A stretch of DNA of 64,000 nucleotides from contig VWZW01005505.1 of the NCBI GenBank assembly GCA_013397115.1, positions 1,945,880 to 2,009,879 on the forward strand. Reading direction: 5' to 3'. The translations under genes and the position numbers were made by a program. This stretch comes from Edolisoma coerulescens. Lineage: Eukaryota > Chordata > Aves > Passeriformes > Campephagidae. Below, piece after piece: positions 49,514 to 61,826 of the stretch (position 1 is its first letter; each line of letters starts with the position of its first letter). The notes beneath the pieces are model-generated. The model did no database searches, was not told the DNA's origin, and saw only the letters and a list, made by a program, of their open reading frames with translations.

Positions 49514-51450
49514 CTTGTGACTACCTTACTCTCTTCACCATCTCATTCCTGCACACTGCACCCTACAGTGCACCTCACTTTCACAACCTCTGCTGTTATC
49601 CCATTCTCCTGTTACCCTACACTCTGTCATTGGGCTGCACCCCTAAATAATTTGTTCTCCAGAACATAAGAAGTCATGACTGCTACCAAAATAATTAAAA
49701 AAACCCCCCAAACTTGAAATAAAGCAAACCAAGCCTAGACACTAGGCCATTAGAAAAATTGCTGTTCCAGTTAAACCAACCAAGTCCCTAAACTCCAAGC
49801 CAAGCAAGGAAAGTTTTGACAAAGTCTGACACACCCATCTGTAAAGGCTTGCAAAGTCATTACACAGACTGAGACCTAGTACCAGTAATAACAAAATTAT
49901 ACCTGCATGGTACAGTACCCTGCACACTAAAATGCCAAGAGAAAGCACAAATTTCTTGAAAACTTGACAGAACCTTTCAAAATGTGTTGAGCATGATTCA
50001 CAGTGTGGGACAAAGCCAAAACATTTTATCTTGTTATCCACCGTCACTCGGTAGAGATGGATCAGTTTCTCAGGTTCAGTACCCTCCGCTTACCTAATTC
50101 CCTCTCTTTGTGCCGTGTACCCTCTCACCAGCTGTTTGCACAGCACACGCTAATTTAAAAACAAACAGCTGAATGGAACATGCTTCAAAGACTTTATCCA
50201 GTATTTTTAATGTGCCTTGCTTGGAAACCTATCAATACTTTTTTCAAAAACACATTTGAATGTTACAAAACATAGGATGTTAAAAAGTCAAGTTAACTGA
50301 AAGGACCAGATGTTTACATTGGTGCCCAAGGATGCCATGGCATTTCAGTATCATGCTATTATTGCCTACAATCTATTTCAGGCACTTATATACTACTGAG
50401 GAATTCTCTGATCATTATAACAGTCAACATGATGGTCTGATAACATAACCAAGTGCAGCTACATTTCTGATCTACCACTCTGGAATATGTAGCACTGTTA
50501 TTTCATTTTGTGACAATAGTTCTGAATGATCAAGCCTAATATAAAAGGAGACCAAATTAACTGAGATTGTAGTTGACATCATCATTACCCATGGGTTCTC
50601 ATTGTCAGTAAAGATGATAAAATCGATGACATGTTTCTTTGAATTATAATCAGTCCTATTTTGAGTTTTCCCTCATTACATGTTTTATTTAACCATACAA
50701 ATATAAATGTCAGTTTTCAGTGAGGAAGATTATGGCAAGGTCATTAGCTTATTAGACTATTGCAGTAAGTAATATAAGCCTTCAGAAAATGAGTAAAGCC
50801 CTTAAGAATCCAAGCAAGAACACATCACCTTGAGCAAATTGCTCCTTACATAAAGATTTCTCTAAGTAAAATCTCAGATTGCCAAATCAGATACAGCCAC
50901 AACAGAAATACGCTTTCTCAAATTCAAGTTCTTCAGACATATTTCCTTGCTATTAGTTTAAATGTGACCTGAAATATTTTATTTAAAATGCTATCTAGAA
51001 ATAAATCCATTTTTAGATGTTGTAATAATTGCTTTGTTGTAAAGTCACGGTATCTAAAAGACTGATTGAAAGGAAACTGCCGTTTCCTTAAGGGGGTCCA
51101 TGGTAATTTAATTTAATTATCTCATTCCAACTGGTGATAATATCGAAAGGGAAACTATTTCTAAATTTACTTTTTATTAAAACTTAATTCAATCACAACT
51201 AGCCAAATATATATATACTGCAAAAGAATTTTAGCTTCCGTGCTGTTATCCGACTCATTACCCGTCACTTCAATGAGGAGACAGTCCTGTTATTCTAAAA
51301 TACCAGAAAATAGACAAACACAAAATAGTGTGACTGTAAAAAAAAAAAGGAAATTAGTTAATAGAGATCAAAGTGAGTTGGCCCATATGTGAGGGATGCT
51401 TTTTTCTACTTTCTGTAATACTTAGTTCTGTGGCCTGGTGGTGAGGAAGC

Positions 51451-51499
51451 TTGCACAGGGATTCTCTGGTAATTTAATTTGCACAGGGATTCTCTGGTA
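51451..51499. repeat. Direct repeat, 21 bp identical at 28-bp period
   Basis: TTGCACAGGGATTCTCTGGT plus A occurs at 51451-51471 and again at 51479-51499, separated by ATTTAAT. Perfect identity points to a recent local duplication. Confidence 0.93.
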
Positions 51500-51779
51500 T
51501 GTCTTTCTAACTCTTTCCAGTGCCATATTCAGTAGCAATGGCAGCTCCCTCTCAATTTTCGCCATTTGAATCCAAGTGGTGCACAACTGGTAGCCAGCAG
51601 TGATTCTTTAAGAGACATGAATACCTGCATTTCAAGGGAGAAAAACCCTTCTGAAGGCTGTTGTTGATGTTGGGCAAGAAGGGGTTGCCTTGTGTGCTAC
51701 TCTACTGGATTTCTACTGCCGCTCTTGAACTTGACCCGATAATCATCATCAGTTACACACACCAGCCACTCGAGAGCAG

Positions 51780-52020
51780 ATATTCAGTTTGGCAAACCAT
51801 TAAAAATGTAAGCGAACAAGGCCATTAGGAGGCCTTGGCAGCAAAACTATTCAAAGCCCTTATACCTTAACTGCACAGTGCTTAATTGGGGAATGCCCAC
51901 TTTGCATAGCTGCAGCCAAGACTTATTTCCTGGTCGTCTGGAATAAATAGCTGTTTTCTTTCTACCCTCAAGGTGACATCTCTCATGCTGCAAAGCAATT
52001 CAAAGGTAAGAGATATTTTT
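51780..52020. other. Candidate conserved non-coding element
   Basis: A balanced, repeat-free block holds words such as GGCCATTAGGAGGCCTTGGC, GTGCTTAATTGGGG and ACTTTGCATAGCTGCAGCCA. It ends in a splice-like TCTTTCTACCCTCAAG...CAAAGGTAAGA arrangement around 51970-52012. The implied 33-bp microexon is not convincing. The style suggests a distal enhancer-like element; conservation cannot be judged from one sequence. Confidence 0.22.
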
Positions 52021-54643
52021 AGCTCTCCTTGTAGCTCTTGATACAGTTATGGCCATTACACAGCACATTAGTTTTTTGCAGGGATGTTCCTAGCAATAAA
52101 GTAGGCTTCGGGCCTATCACACTGTATGATTTTATTCTTCCAGCACATCCCTCTTTTTGTACTTCAAATAAATGATCTTGCAATTACTTTTTAGGGCGTT
52201 TTCTCTGATTTTTATTCCATTAATATTTTGAATTCACCTCCAAACATCTTTTCCAATACTGTTTCTGCTGTTTAAAAATTTTAGAAAAGTTTTGGGGTTG
52301 AGGTTCAATATTTTGAAGCTAAAGGTTCATTTTTGCCACAAGAATAATGCTGAAAGATGGAAAAATAAGTAATATATTGGCACATTCAACGGTTGGCAAC
52401 TAGAATAAACTGGTGCTCTGACTTCTTAGAGCTAGGGGCCATTCAATCCATCTAGTTAAATTGCCATTCAGTCTGAGTCTTGCTTGGGTGAGGTATCTTT
52501 TCAGAAAAGACATACCATCTGGTTCTACTGCACACCAAAATAAATAATCCATCAATCTTGTTCAAGGGGTGAACTGTTATCACCACTAAAAATTTTTTTT
52601 CTAATTTTATCTGTATTCTTACTCATCTTTCAGCCTTGTTTTTGCTCTGTGTTGCTTTGCTTTCTCTTGCAGCTTTTTCTGTGCAACAGAAACCTCAGTG
52701 TTTTTATAAGTAATTTTATCAATAAAACACACATATCTGTAAAACTTAGAACCAGATGTGTTTGATAGGTCCGAATTTCCATAAAATCATGCCCCTTCTT
52801 CCTCGCTGTATAAACATTCTTTCATTCCTACATTTGAAAATCAAATCTTATATCACTTTTTGCATATGTTGCCTGTTAGACTAAGGAGTCCAGTTTTCCA
52901 CTTGCCTTCTTTGAACAGCAGCACAGTTCTCAAGCTTTTGTAGCCTACCCTATAGCCAGTTTTCAATTTATATTATTAGTTATCACTAGTAGACCACAGA
53001 TGGACCTGGACTATGTGCTGCTGGGTTCTGGAGATTGTAAAAGGTTGGCCTGTAGTTCATTTTATTCTTTCCAGTTAATAATGGACCAGAAAGCACTTTT
53101 TATGAGTGTGTCATCCCTATTTTTACAAATAAAAAAAGGAATATTTATTCCTCACTTCTGCATTTTCTACATCACTGCTAACAATTTTACCATTGTCACC
53201 TATTAAATTTCTCACATCAAACCTAAGATTAATTTTGTATCTAATATACTATAAAACTTGATTCATATTGATATCAGAAATACCAACTATGGATTTTATT
53301 CTGACATCTTTTGGTTTTGGTTTTTTTTTTCCTTTATGAATCTTTCCATTTATAACAGTTGTTGCCTTATTTAATTTTAGGTTAAAACCCTCTAGGGTTT
53401 TCTTTATTTCTAATTGCTGTCATTATTGGTGCCTGAAACAAGCATAAGCATATAACAAAAGCTGTCCTCTTTTTCCCTGTAGTTGTATAGATGTTCATAT
53501 ATATAAACTTCTGAAAAGAATTTCCCCTTTTAATTCCCATTGTCTCTGTCTCCTTTTTTCTGCCACTCATAGTCAGTCGCACTCTTCTGATTTTTAATCA
53601 ATTTGCTATTTAGACATACATATTTATGTATATACATATGTACACTGACTGGCACTTTCCCTTGCTCATTTGCACCGTAAGAAATCAGGTCATAAAAATT
53701 AGTGTCTAGGCAATCACTAAAATCCAGGTGATTTATTTACCTCCAGAATTATCTCATGTTGAGTGCAATACCTTCTGCATATCAAAGTTTTTAATCAGAT
53801 TCATAATAGTGAATCAATGCAGAACCATTGCATATAAAGGATAAAGGTTTAAATGTGCACATAGACTTTTGCCCCTCAGATGTTTTCATTTAAACTGTAC
53901 TTTTTCCTTTTTTAGCTTTATAGACTTTTTTCATTAGTTAAAATCTTCCTCTTTTTTTTTGTCTGTTTTGCCAGAGCTCACTTAGCTTTATAATTTGCAT
54001 TCTTGATCCTTTTTTAATTATTTCTACATCCTTGTTAATAATTGAATTTAGTTAACCTTGCATTTGGAGAGAATCTTATTTAATGTAAACTCTGTTTCAG
54101 TTTTTTATACATATTAATAAATTTTCTCTCACTTTGTGTTGTTGAAATATTATTACCACCATTTCAAGTTCATCTCCTTCTAACTGATTATTTCTGACAG
54201 AGATGGCTGTGATCCAAAATCGTACGGTCAAAGTCACAGATTACAGATTTTCAAAATCCAGATCCTGTGCTTCAATGCAAAACGTGGTTTACTACATACA
54301 CATGCAAATCTAGTTAAAGCTTTACTCATAAAAATATTGTTGCAGAAAAGAGGGAGCTAGAGCCTTCCTCTCCTGTGCAAGCAAGGGATTAAGCAAGAGG
54401 GCTTCCTCATTGTGGAAATGAAGGATTCTGGAACTGAAGCGTGAGGGTTACTCCAGCACCAGTGGGTCAGTTCCCTGGATCAGTTGCAATAGCCTAATAC
54501 ATGGTGCTGTACACATACTGCCATGGAGCTTTATTCCACAGCCGAAGGGACTCGGATGCCCTCTGTAGGGATTTCCCCATAACGGCTTCCTTCCTGGGTG
54601 AAGGAAACAATGGCGTTTTTTGCTGGTTTCCTTCACTATGTTT

Positions 54644-55480
54644 CAGAATCACAGAATAAGCCGAGTTGTAACGGCCCCACAAGGATCATCGAGTCAAATT
54701 CATGACCCAGCACAGGACCATCCCCAAGAGCCACACCATGTACCAGAGAGCATTGTCCAAACACTTCTTGAACTCTGTCAGGCTGATGCTGTGACCACTT
54801 CCCTGGGGAGCCCATTCCAGTGCCCAAACACCCTCACTGGGTGAAGAATCTTTTCCTAATATCCAACCTTAACCTCCTCTGACACAACTTCAGGCCATTC
54901 CCTCAGATCCTGTTACTGGTCACCACAGAGAAGAGATACCAAGTGGTCTCAGCCACTCCACATACAGCTTCCCCTCGAGGCCCTTCACCATTTTCGTAGT
55001 CCTCCTTTGGACGCTCTCAAACAGTTAAATGTCTTTCATATATTGTGGCATCCAAAACTGCCCCCAGCACTTGGTGAAGCTGTCCCAGTGCAGAGCAGAG
55101 GAGAACAATCCCCTCCCTTGCCCGGCTGGCGATGCTGTGCCTGATGCTGCCCAGGACATGGCTGGCCCTCCTGGCTTCCAGGGCACTGCTGTCTCAGGTT
55201 CAATTTTCTATCAACCAGGACCCCCAGGTCCCTTTCCATGGCACTGCTTTCCAGCCTCTCATTCCCCAGTCCGTACTGTACCTTCAGGGTTGCCCCATCC
55301 CGGGTGCAGAATCCAGCACTTTCCCTTGTTATACATATGGTTGGTGATTACCCAATCCTCTAATTTGTTGAGGTCTCTCTGCAGGGCCCTCCTGCTTTTG
55401 AGGGAGACAACAGTTCCTCCCAGTTTTGTATCATCTGTTAGTGCTTTGTATCCCTTCTAGTCTTGTGTCCAAGACATTTC
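54644..55480 (-). mobile_element. CR1 retrotransposon, 5'-truncated, about 0.84 kb (RT C-terminal half and 3' UTR)
   Basis: The longest clear CR1 copy here, inserted in reverse. Read on the minus strand, the first landmark is LTDDTKLGG (codons around 55416-55441), the RT catalytic box where active copies have FADDTKLGG; both aspartates remain. Next, at 55239-55195, comes MERDLGVLVDRKLNL, the hallmark CR1 (S)ERDLGVLVDxKLNMSQQCA block. Then follow FESVQRR-type residues near 55010 and the 3' UTR, ending with the terminal CTGTGATTCTG at 54644. A frameshift follows the KLN block, so the copy cannot make protein. Plus-strand frames in it (55029-55460, 55132-55347, 54620-54844) are antisense artefacts. 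It is less decayed than the 36-kb fossil. Confidence 0.95.
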
Positions 55481-55484
55481 ACAC

Positions 55485-58400
55485 TTGAGCATCTTACTTG
55501 GAGCATGCAGGAAAGAAATCCTTCACTTATGTCACTACAGCACTGACTCAGAAAAGTTGCTTGGAGTTCGTAGCCCTGTGTGCATTTTCAACCACAATGT
55601 GACAGTCGGAAGGACTCTCACAGGTCTGAAGTCTTTGCTACAGCAAAACCAGACTCATTGATAGGCACAATTTTTCTTTCCTGATGTGATTCTTTCCTGA
55701 ATCAACTAATAATTGTAGATATTTCCAAAGAAAGGTCAGTTCTGACAAATGATTCCTCGGAAAACCCTGCACATCTACCTTGTCATCTTGCATCTTTATT
55801 ACAAATTATCTTCTTGTAAAAAAAATAATCTCACTGCAGTCAGTGTAAATCTGCCTTTATCAACTACTTATTCATCCAGTTTGCCAAGTTTTTATCTGTA
55901 TTAAAGCTGTATTACTGGTTTTTACCAGATGAGAATCTGGCATGCTATTTTTAATAGCAGCGATGTGGGCAACTAATTAGACATGCATTTGAAAAAATTA
56001 GGAATTAATAGCCTTCCAAAGCTTGTGTATGCTCCCCAAAGTACTTGCCTAAACATGTGACAAGTACTTCAGCCCTTGTTCTCCAAGTAGTTCAGACATA
56101 AATCTATTACATCATGGAAAATCCCATGGAAAACTGACCAACAGAGAAGCACTAATCCATTTTTACCACATCTAAATACTCTCTTTAATATCCAGAGTAA
56201 GAAAGTGTCAGACAAGACTGGATGCAAATTCATCCCTGACCTGGGACATACAGTGCTGAGCTCTTAGACCATATGACTGACATGGCTTCTCTGTTACCTA
56301 GTGAGTATATTTGCAAGGTATTAGGAGTATGATGCATCAGTACAGGGAAAGAAAGAAAAATGGGGGAAAAACAAGCAGCAATTAATACTCCCATCTGAAA
56401 GAGTGCTTCATGGCAACATTAAGGTGAAGACAGGATCTGCTAGGATTTTGAAATCTTCCTCTGTGTGGGGAATCTTTGTCAAAAAAGAGAAAGCTGAAGT
56501 GCCAGGGAGGACTGCATAGTGACCAAGATGGATTGCCAAAGATGAACTTCTGTAGAAGGCTGTAGAAGGAAAAAGACAGAAATACATAAGCTCTCCTCCT
56601 GGAGCTATGTATCCAATCCCTTTCTCAAAGAATTCAATCAGAAATTATTTTATTCAACTGCCTAGCAGTCAGTCTTACTGCTCTGTATAGCTTAGGGATA
56701 AAGGAAGAAAAACACAGTGGTTGTAGCCTGTTGCTTGTATAGCTTATAGCATGTATTAATTGGAGCCAAAACTAGAAATGCTAAGCCATAACTTCATTTG
56801 CTTGTTTGTTTGCTGTGTCTGTCTCCTGTTTTGGCCCAAAGAATGTTCAACCATTTTTACACAGAATGTGTCCTGAAAAGAAAGATCAAAATATTTCCCC
56901 ATACTGAAATATTGTTTTCTTGTGAATTCACTGTGTTATTTCTTTAGACTCATGATGGAAGCAAAAATCAGGTCTCTCCCATCTTCAACCAGAATACTAA
57001 TTGGTATAGTACAGGATGGGGAAGAAGGATCCTTCTTTATCAAAAGACAGGAGGAAAAAAATCACTTCCTTTACTTGCACTTTTTCATTTTCCACTGCAG
57101 TAAACATGCTCCATGTGTGCCTACACGACTGGAACGTAAACACGAAATGGACACAAAGATTTCTACACTGATTCCCAACAGAGTTTAGGCTTCAGCTCAA
57201 AGCTGACAAAATGTATATGCATGCAGGTGTGCCCAGAAGCATAGGTTTACATGCCCTGGAGGAATCTTGACAGAAATCAAAACATCAGGAAATTTTGGTG
57301 TCCAGGGTCTTAATACTGAATGTAGATTCATAGAGTAATACACAGGGAAGCAAAGACTGTCTTTTTTACAAAGGCTTTCTGCTGAAATGGAACTTCATGC
57401 TAAACAAATTAAATTAAGATGACTTCTGAGAGTCCTACTACCACCAATACTCAGAGATGATGTGTCTTTCAACCTCTAAATAATGTTTCCCCTAGAAACC
57501 ATGAGCCAGCATCATAATGTTTCATTTGCTTTTAACAAGCTCCTCTGTCCTATGCTGTACTTGCAGGCCTTAACCAGGTGCTTTTAAAGCATTTCAATCA
57601 AAGGGAATTATGATAAAGGCACAATAGAGGATGGAACAACACTTTGTCTCCTTACAACTATTTATGAAACATGAAGAACCCAAGATTAAAGAGAGTAAAT
57701 TCAGAAAATAAATACTATGCTACAAATCCTTAAATGAATGTGAGTCAATACCTTATTGTCATAAACCACATGTAAGGTTCACTGGCATTATGTTAAATAC
57801 ATAAGAGGAATGATTTTCTTTTCCTAGATCTGGAATCCTCTCTACCTCCTCATACTCTGTTAAGTAATAAAGATATTACATTCATTGCACTTACAAAGTA
57901 AAATCAGAACAATTTATATGAAATCCATAGAAAAGATCCCTACTTCCCTTTTACTTCAGATTTTTATTCTAGTCTTCAACAATCTCATATAAATTAATAA
58001 TAAAAGACATAGATTTCCCAGCTAGATTCCCCACAGATATCAGCTACAAACTGTTATTTTGAAAGAAACTATCACCTTCAAAGTACATATTTTTTAAAAT
58101 CTCTATGTATTCAATATCACTTACTGCTGTAAAAACTCAAGCATTTTATAAGTTCAGTTGCTTTCACCTTTGTTAATTCACTGCTTTTATCTCAACTTCA
58201 AAATAAAAAAGAATGAAATAACTTCTGTGTGTAGAAAGATCCCATTATATTCTCAAGCACTCAATGTTAACAATAGTCAGTCTGAACAAGGAATGAGGAA
58301 TTAAAGATAAACACATGAACAAAAGCAACTGCAAGTTTTGGATTTTTTTGATACTGGAAATATTTTCATTCACTGTCAGTTTCATAAGTCATGATCCAGC

Positions 58401-58895
58401 CTCTGGATTTTTTGTGGTTGTCAGGATTTTTCACCTCAATGGATTGACCAAGAGATTTTTTTTCTGCCATGTATCTTTGAATTAGCTGTATGATGATTGA
58501 TTGCTGTTTATATAACAGCTACTAGTGCAACAAAAATATGTAATCAGCTCTTTGATTGTGCATATATGTATGTCACTTCTGTCATACTGATTCCAAGATA
58601 TATAACTATTCCCTTGTACTTCTTTATTTTATTGTGCAATTTATTCTAATTATTCTTTTCTGATACAGAGTAATGGCATCAAGCAGTTTTTATGGTCTTT
58701 CTATGACTGTACTACTCAGCCATATTTTGAGCACTTGTATCACCAACCCATATACCACCAATCCATCCCATGTCTCAGCTATGTGCTCATCCTAACCTGC
58801 CACATGCAGGAGCCTTCAGGTCTAAAATATTCTCAAGACATTCTTTCTGCAAGTAACAATTGGACAAAGACAGACCTGCAATCTCATCTTTTCAG
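55485..58895. other. Non-coding AT-rich DNA, no gene seen
   Basis: The frame 56922-57188 (88 codons, plus) has no recognisable product. No repeat family is seen; the interval seems to be unique sequence. Confidence 0.55.
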
Positions 58896-58899
58896 ATCA

Positions 58900-59420
58900 T
58901 GACCACTCCAAAATGCCCTTTCTACCTGCTCATGTTAGAATGAAATCTCTGCCAAGACAGACAAAGTATGTGAAGGATGTTACAACAGCTGGAGCCCATC
59001 ACCAGGATGAGTGTACACCAGACTGTCTAAAAACACACAAACAGTCAGAGCAGACCAGACCAGAGGTCCACCTCCCCCCAGCTGCAGTGATAGGACCCTG
59101 AAACATCCTGGGACTGCAGTGCTCCTTGTCAGCCTCTTCCCCACAGACCTTCTGCACCACCCTGCACAAGGGTGAGCAGACTCCAGCCAGCCAGCCTACC
59201 TACCTCTAAACCAAACCTCAGGAATCTCCTCATGCTCCATCCCTCCTATTTCCTTGCCTGTGCCCCACCACCGTTCTGCAAAAGAGGAGAGGGCAAGGAA
59301 TCCCAGCAAGCTGCCTTGTGCTGAGAGTAGGTTTCACTGCCCACTGTGTAAGGTGGAAGGTCTTTGAGGAGCAGTGAGTATGGCCATGTAGAGTCCATAG
59401 GGTCATTTGGAAGGTAGCTG
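58900..59420. other. GC-richer, C/A-skewed stretch of unknown origin
   Basis: The plus strand has CCACC, CAGCC and CCTAC-type words and lacks CpG. Frames at 58913-59101 (plus) and 59230-59506 (minus, two overlapping) are not recognised. It is compositionally distinct but carries no repeat signature that I know. Confidence 0.3.
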
Positions 59421-60081
59421 TGGTGCATGTGTATTGAACATGCCACAGACCTCTTGTAGAATCCACCAAAAACCTTTGCTGAGGTCTGGTTGTGCTTTGT
59501 CATCAATCACTTTAATGGCATCCCCAAGGAATAACTGGTAGGAACTAAAGTTTTCTGTTATTTTCCCTTAATGCCTGTCTGATCTTTGTCAATATATCAC
59601 AGCCAGAACCACATTGAGTATTCTTTTAGCAGACAATAGGTGCAACAAAAATAATTGGTACCAGCACAGGAAATTGAAATGTCATAGAAAACATTTTGCA
59701 TTCCAATACAAGTGCATTGTTAAACTCAGAAGTAGTAACTGAAGCTTGGGACCAATCAGTCAATTCATTAAAACCAAGGGATACACCACAATTTCCTCAG
59801 AAGGAGCTAAAGAGTGCAACAATGCTTTGGGTTTTTTTTATAAGAAAATAATGACCTTTAGTTGCCTAGAGAGGTGGTGGAAAAAAAATTAGGTATGAGT
59901 AAGAAGTTTTCTGCTTAAACAAAGCAGATAAAGGGAATTGCAGCAAGACTTTTAAAAACCCCCCAGGAAACATCATCTTCTGCATAAGATGGATAGAAGT
60001 TTAAAATAAGAAAACCACAGCGACAATTTATCTTTTTTTCTGCTACACATTCAGGAAAGTAGAACTCTGTAAGCAATTTTA

Positions 60082-60083
<2 letters not shown>

Positions 60084-60117
<34 letters not shown>
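60084..60117. repeat. (AT)17 microsatellite
   Basis: Uninterrupted alternating AT for about 34 bases. It is long enough to be polymorphic and able to extrude as a cruciform. Confidence 0.97.
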
Positions 60118-60118
<1 letters not shown>

Positions 60119-60300
60119 ATTATATAAAAATTACACCTGGTTCAGATCCCTGAGTTCCTCTTTAGTTGAAAAGTTTTGGTCCATGATTTCAATCAATAGA
60201 ACACCAACACGCAGTTGAAGTTCACAAACTTAATTTGGTCTAAAATGAAAATACCTCTGAAACACAGATTCTCAGTCCATTAACACTTCTCATCCTTTTA

Positions 60301-60315
60301 TTTTTTTTTTTTTTT
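60301..60315. repeat. T15 homopolymer
   Basis: Uninterrupted T run preceded by CCTTTTA; low-complexity sequence only. Confidence 0.95.
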
Positions 60316-61810
60316 AGTTAAATTAGTACAGATAACAGCCTGCCATGTTAAACTATGTGACCAGATACCTCTTGTCTCCTTTTTCGAGACAACACCAGTG
60401 TTAACCAAAATCTACACAATCTTACTGCAATCGTCGTTACAACAGCTCTCTGACAGGCTGTCATATTAAGGTATCCCTCATGAACAGAAAACCACCTATT
60501 CTTTAATAAATATTTGACAATTTCTTGCAAATATGACTCCTACAGTATTTAATACAAAGGATTTGCAAAGGTTTTGTATCTTTACTGTCAAAACTGTAGT
60601 GGAATGAAATTATCTCACATTTTCACAGAGAGTACAAGAAATGCTTCTCTTGTCAAAATCCCTTTGCTAATCATTATACATTGCATGCTATACTAGTGGA
60701 TATGTGGGTCTTGAATAATATTTTAGTGAGGATTACTGTGTTTAGATATTGAAAAAGAACATAGAACAACTCACATTCACTGAGCTCCTGAACTGTTTGC
60801 TGTTCAGTCTTACTGTAAATATTGTTACTAAATTTGTCATTTAAGTGCATGCAGCTGCTGAACTGATATTGCCCATATCTGTGGAAATTTAATATTGAAG
60901 TTATGAGATCAAGACAGTTAAAAATTCTAATTTATGTATAAAAGCCTGTGTCAGCTGGATTTTATTTCTGATTTTTTTTACCAACTACTTGAACATAAAC
61001 ATTGGATCCATTTAGAATTATAAACAGATGCCAAGTGTACACATTTTTTTAGTTTAAATTATATAACACTATTAACATTATTGATACTGTGAATTAATTC
61101 CCATTTCCAGGCTCATATTGTTGAATTATGATAATTCTTTATAAATGCATTGATAATTCGTTTGTAAATTTCTGATTAGTTTGAATTTCTTCAGTATAAA
61201 TATATAGTGATATGTAAGCCCAGATTAAGTTATAATGGCCTTATTTTGTATTACATTAGAAACGTATATTACATTAGAAAATTGTATTATGTAAAAAATA
61301 TGCCTTATTTTCAGGGGAAGGGAAGTAACTACTTAAATATTATTTTAAATAAAGATGAATAACAAAAACCATCTCCTTTGGTGCTGTTGGTAACCAAAGT
61401 GTCAGAAGTTACTATAACTACAGTCTTATAAAAAGAGCATTTTGAGTAAAAAAGTTGACAAGAGTTATTATTTAGCTAGATAGAAGGGTTGTTTGGGGTT
61501 TTTTAACATTTAAACTTAGAAATATACCTGGCACATTGCCTGGATGAACAAGCAAATATTTAACTTTTACTGAAATTTTCAGCATTTCAAGAAATTCTCT
61601 TTGTCTTCCTCATCTTCCACCTTACAACAAATCCCCAGGTTTTAAAGTCTGTTTTCCTGACTCCTTGGCTTATTGGAGTGCCAGTTTGATCAATAGCAGG
61701 ATCAATTTGAATCTAAAGCACTTGTTTCTTCTCTGCCTTTTCTTTGAATCTAAATAGCTATTTTGTTAATTAGCTCAGGGATAGGTACCATTTGTCTCTA
61801 TTAGTGTTAC

Positions 61811-61826
61811 TTTTTTTTTTTTTTTT
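61811..61826. repeat. T16 homopolymer
   Basis: Uninterrupted T run. Read on the minus strand it could be a poly-A tail, but no retrocopy is recognised next to it. Confidence 0.95.

Larger units (their letters stand above)
49515..54640. other. Non-coding DNA, no gene seen
   Basis: Contains a candidate conserved block (51780-52020), a 28-bp-period duplication (51451) and T-rich unique sequence. The minus frame 49742-50047 (101 codons) is hydrophobic without motifs. The pyrimidine-rich stretch 52600-54150 faintly recalls upstream parts of reverse-oriented CR1 elements, but I could not pin it to a domain. Confidence 0.5.

Noticed and set aside
52600..54200. Upstream part of another reverse-oriented CR1/L3 element
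   Set aside because: T-rich text with phrases faintly like GGCCTGTAGTT of CR1, but no RT or endonuclease motif could be read in any frame; too weak to list as a feature.
55029..55460. 143-codon plus-strand open frame, Pro-rich
   Set aside because: Antisense of a CR1 ORF2 segment; the coding direction of the element is the minus strand.
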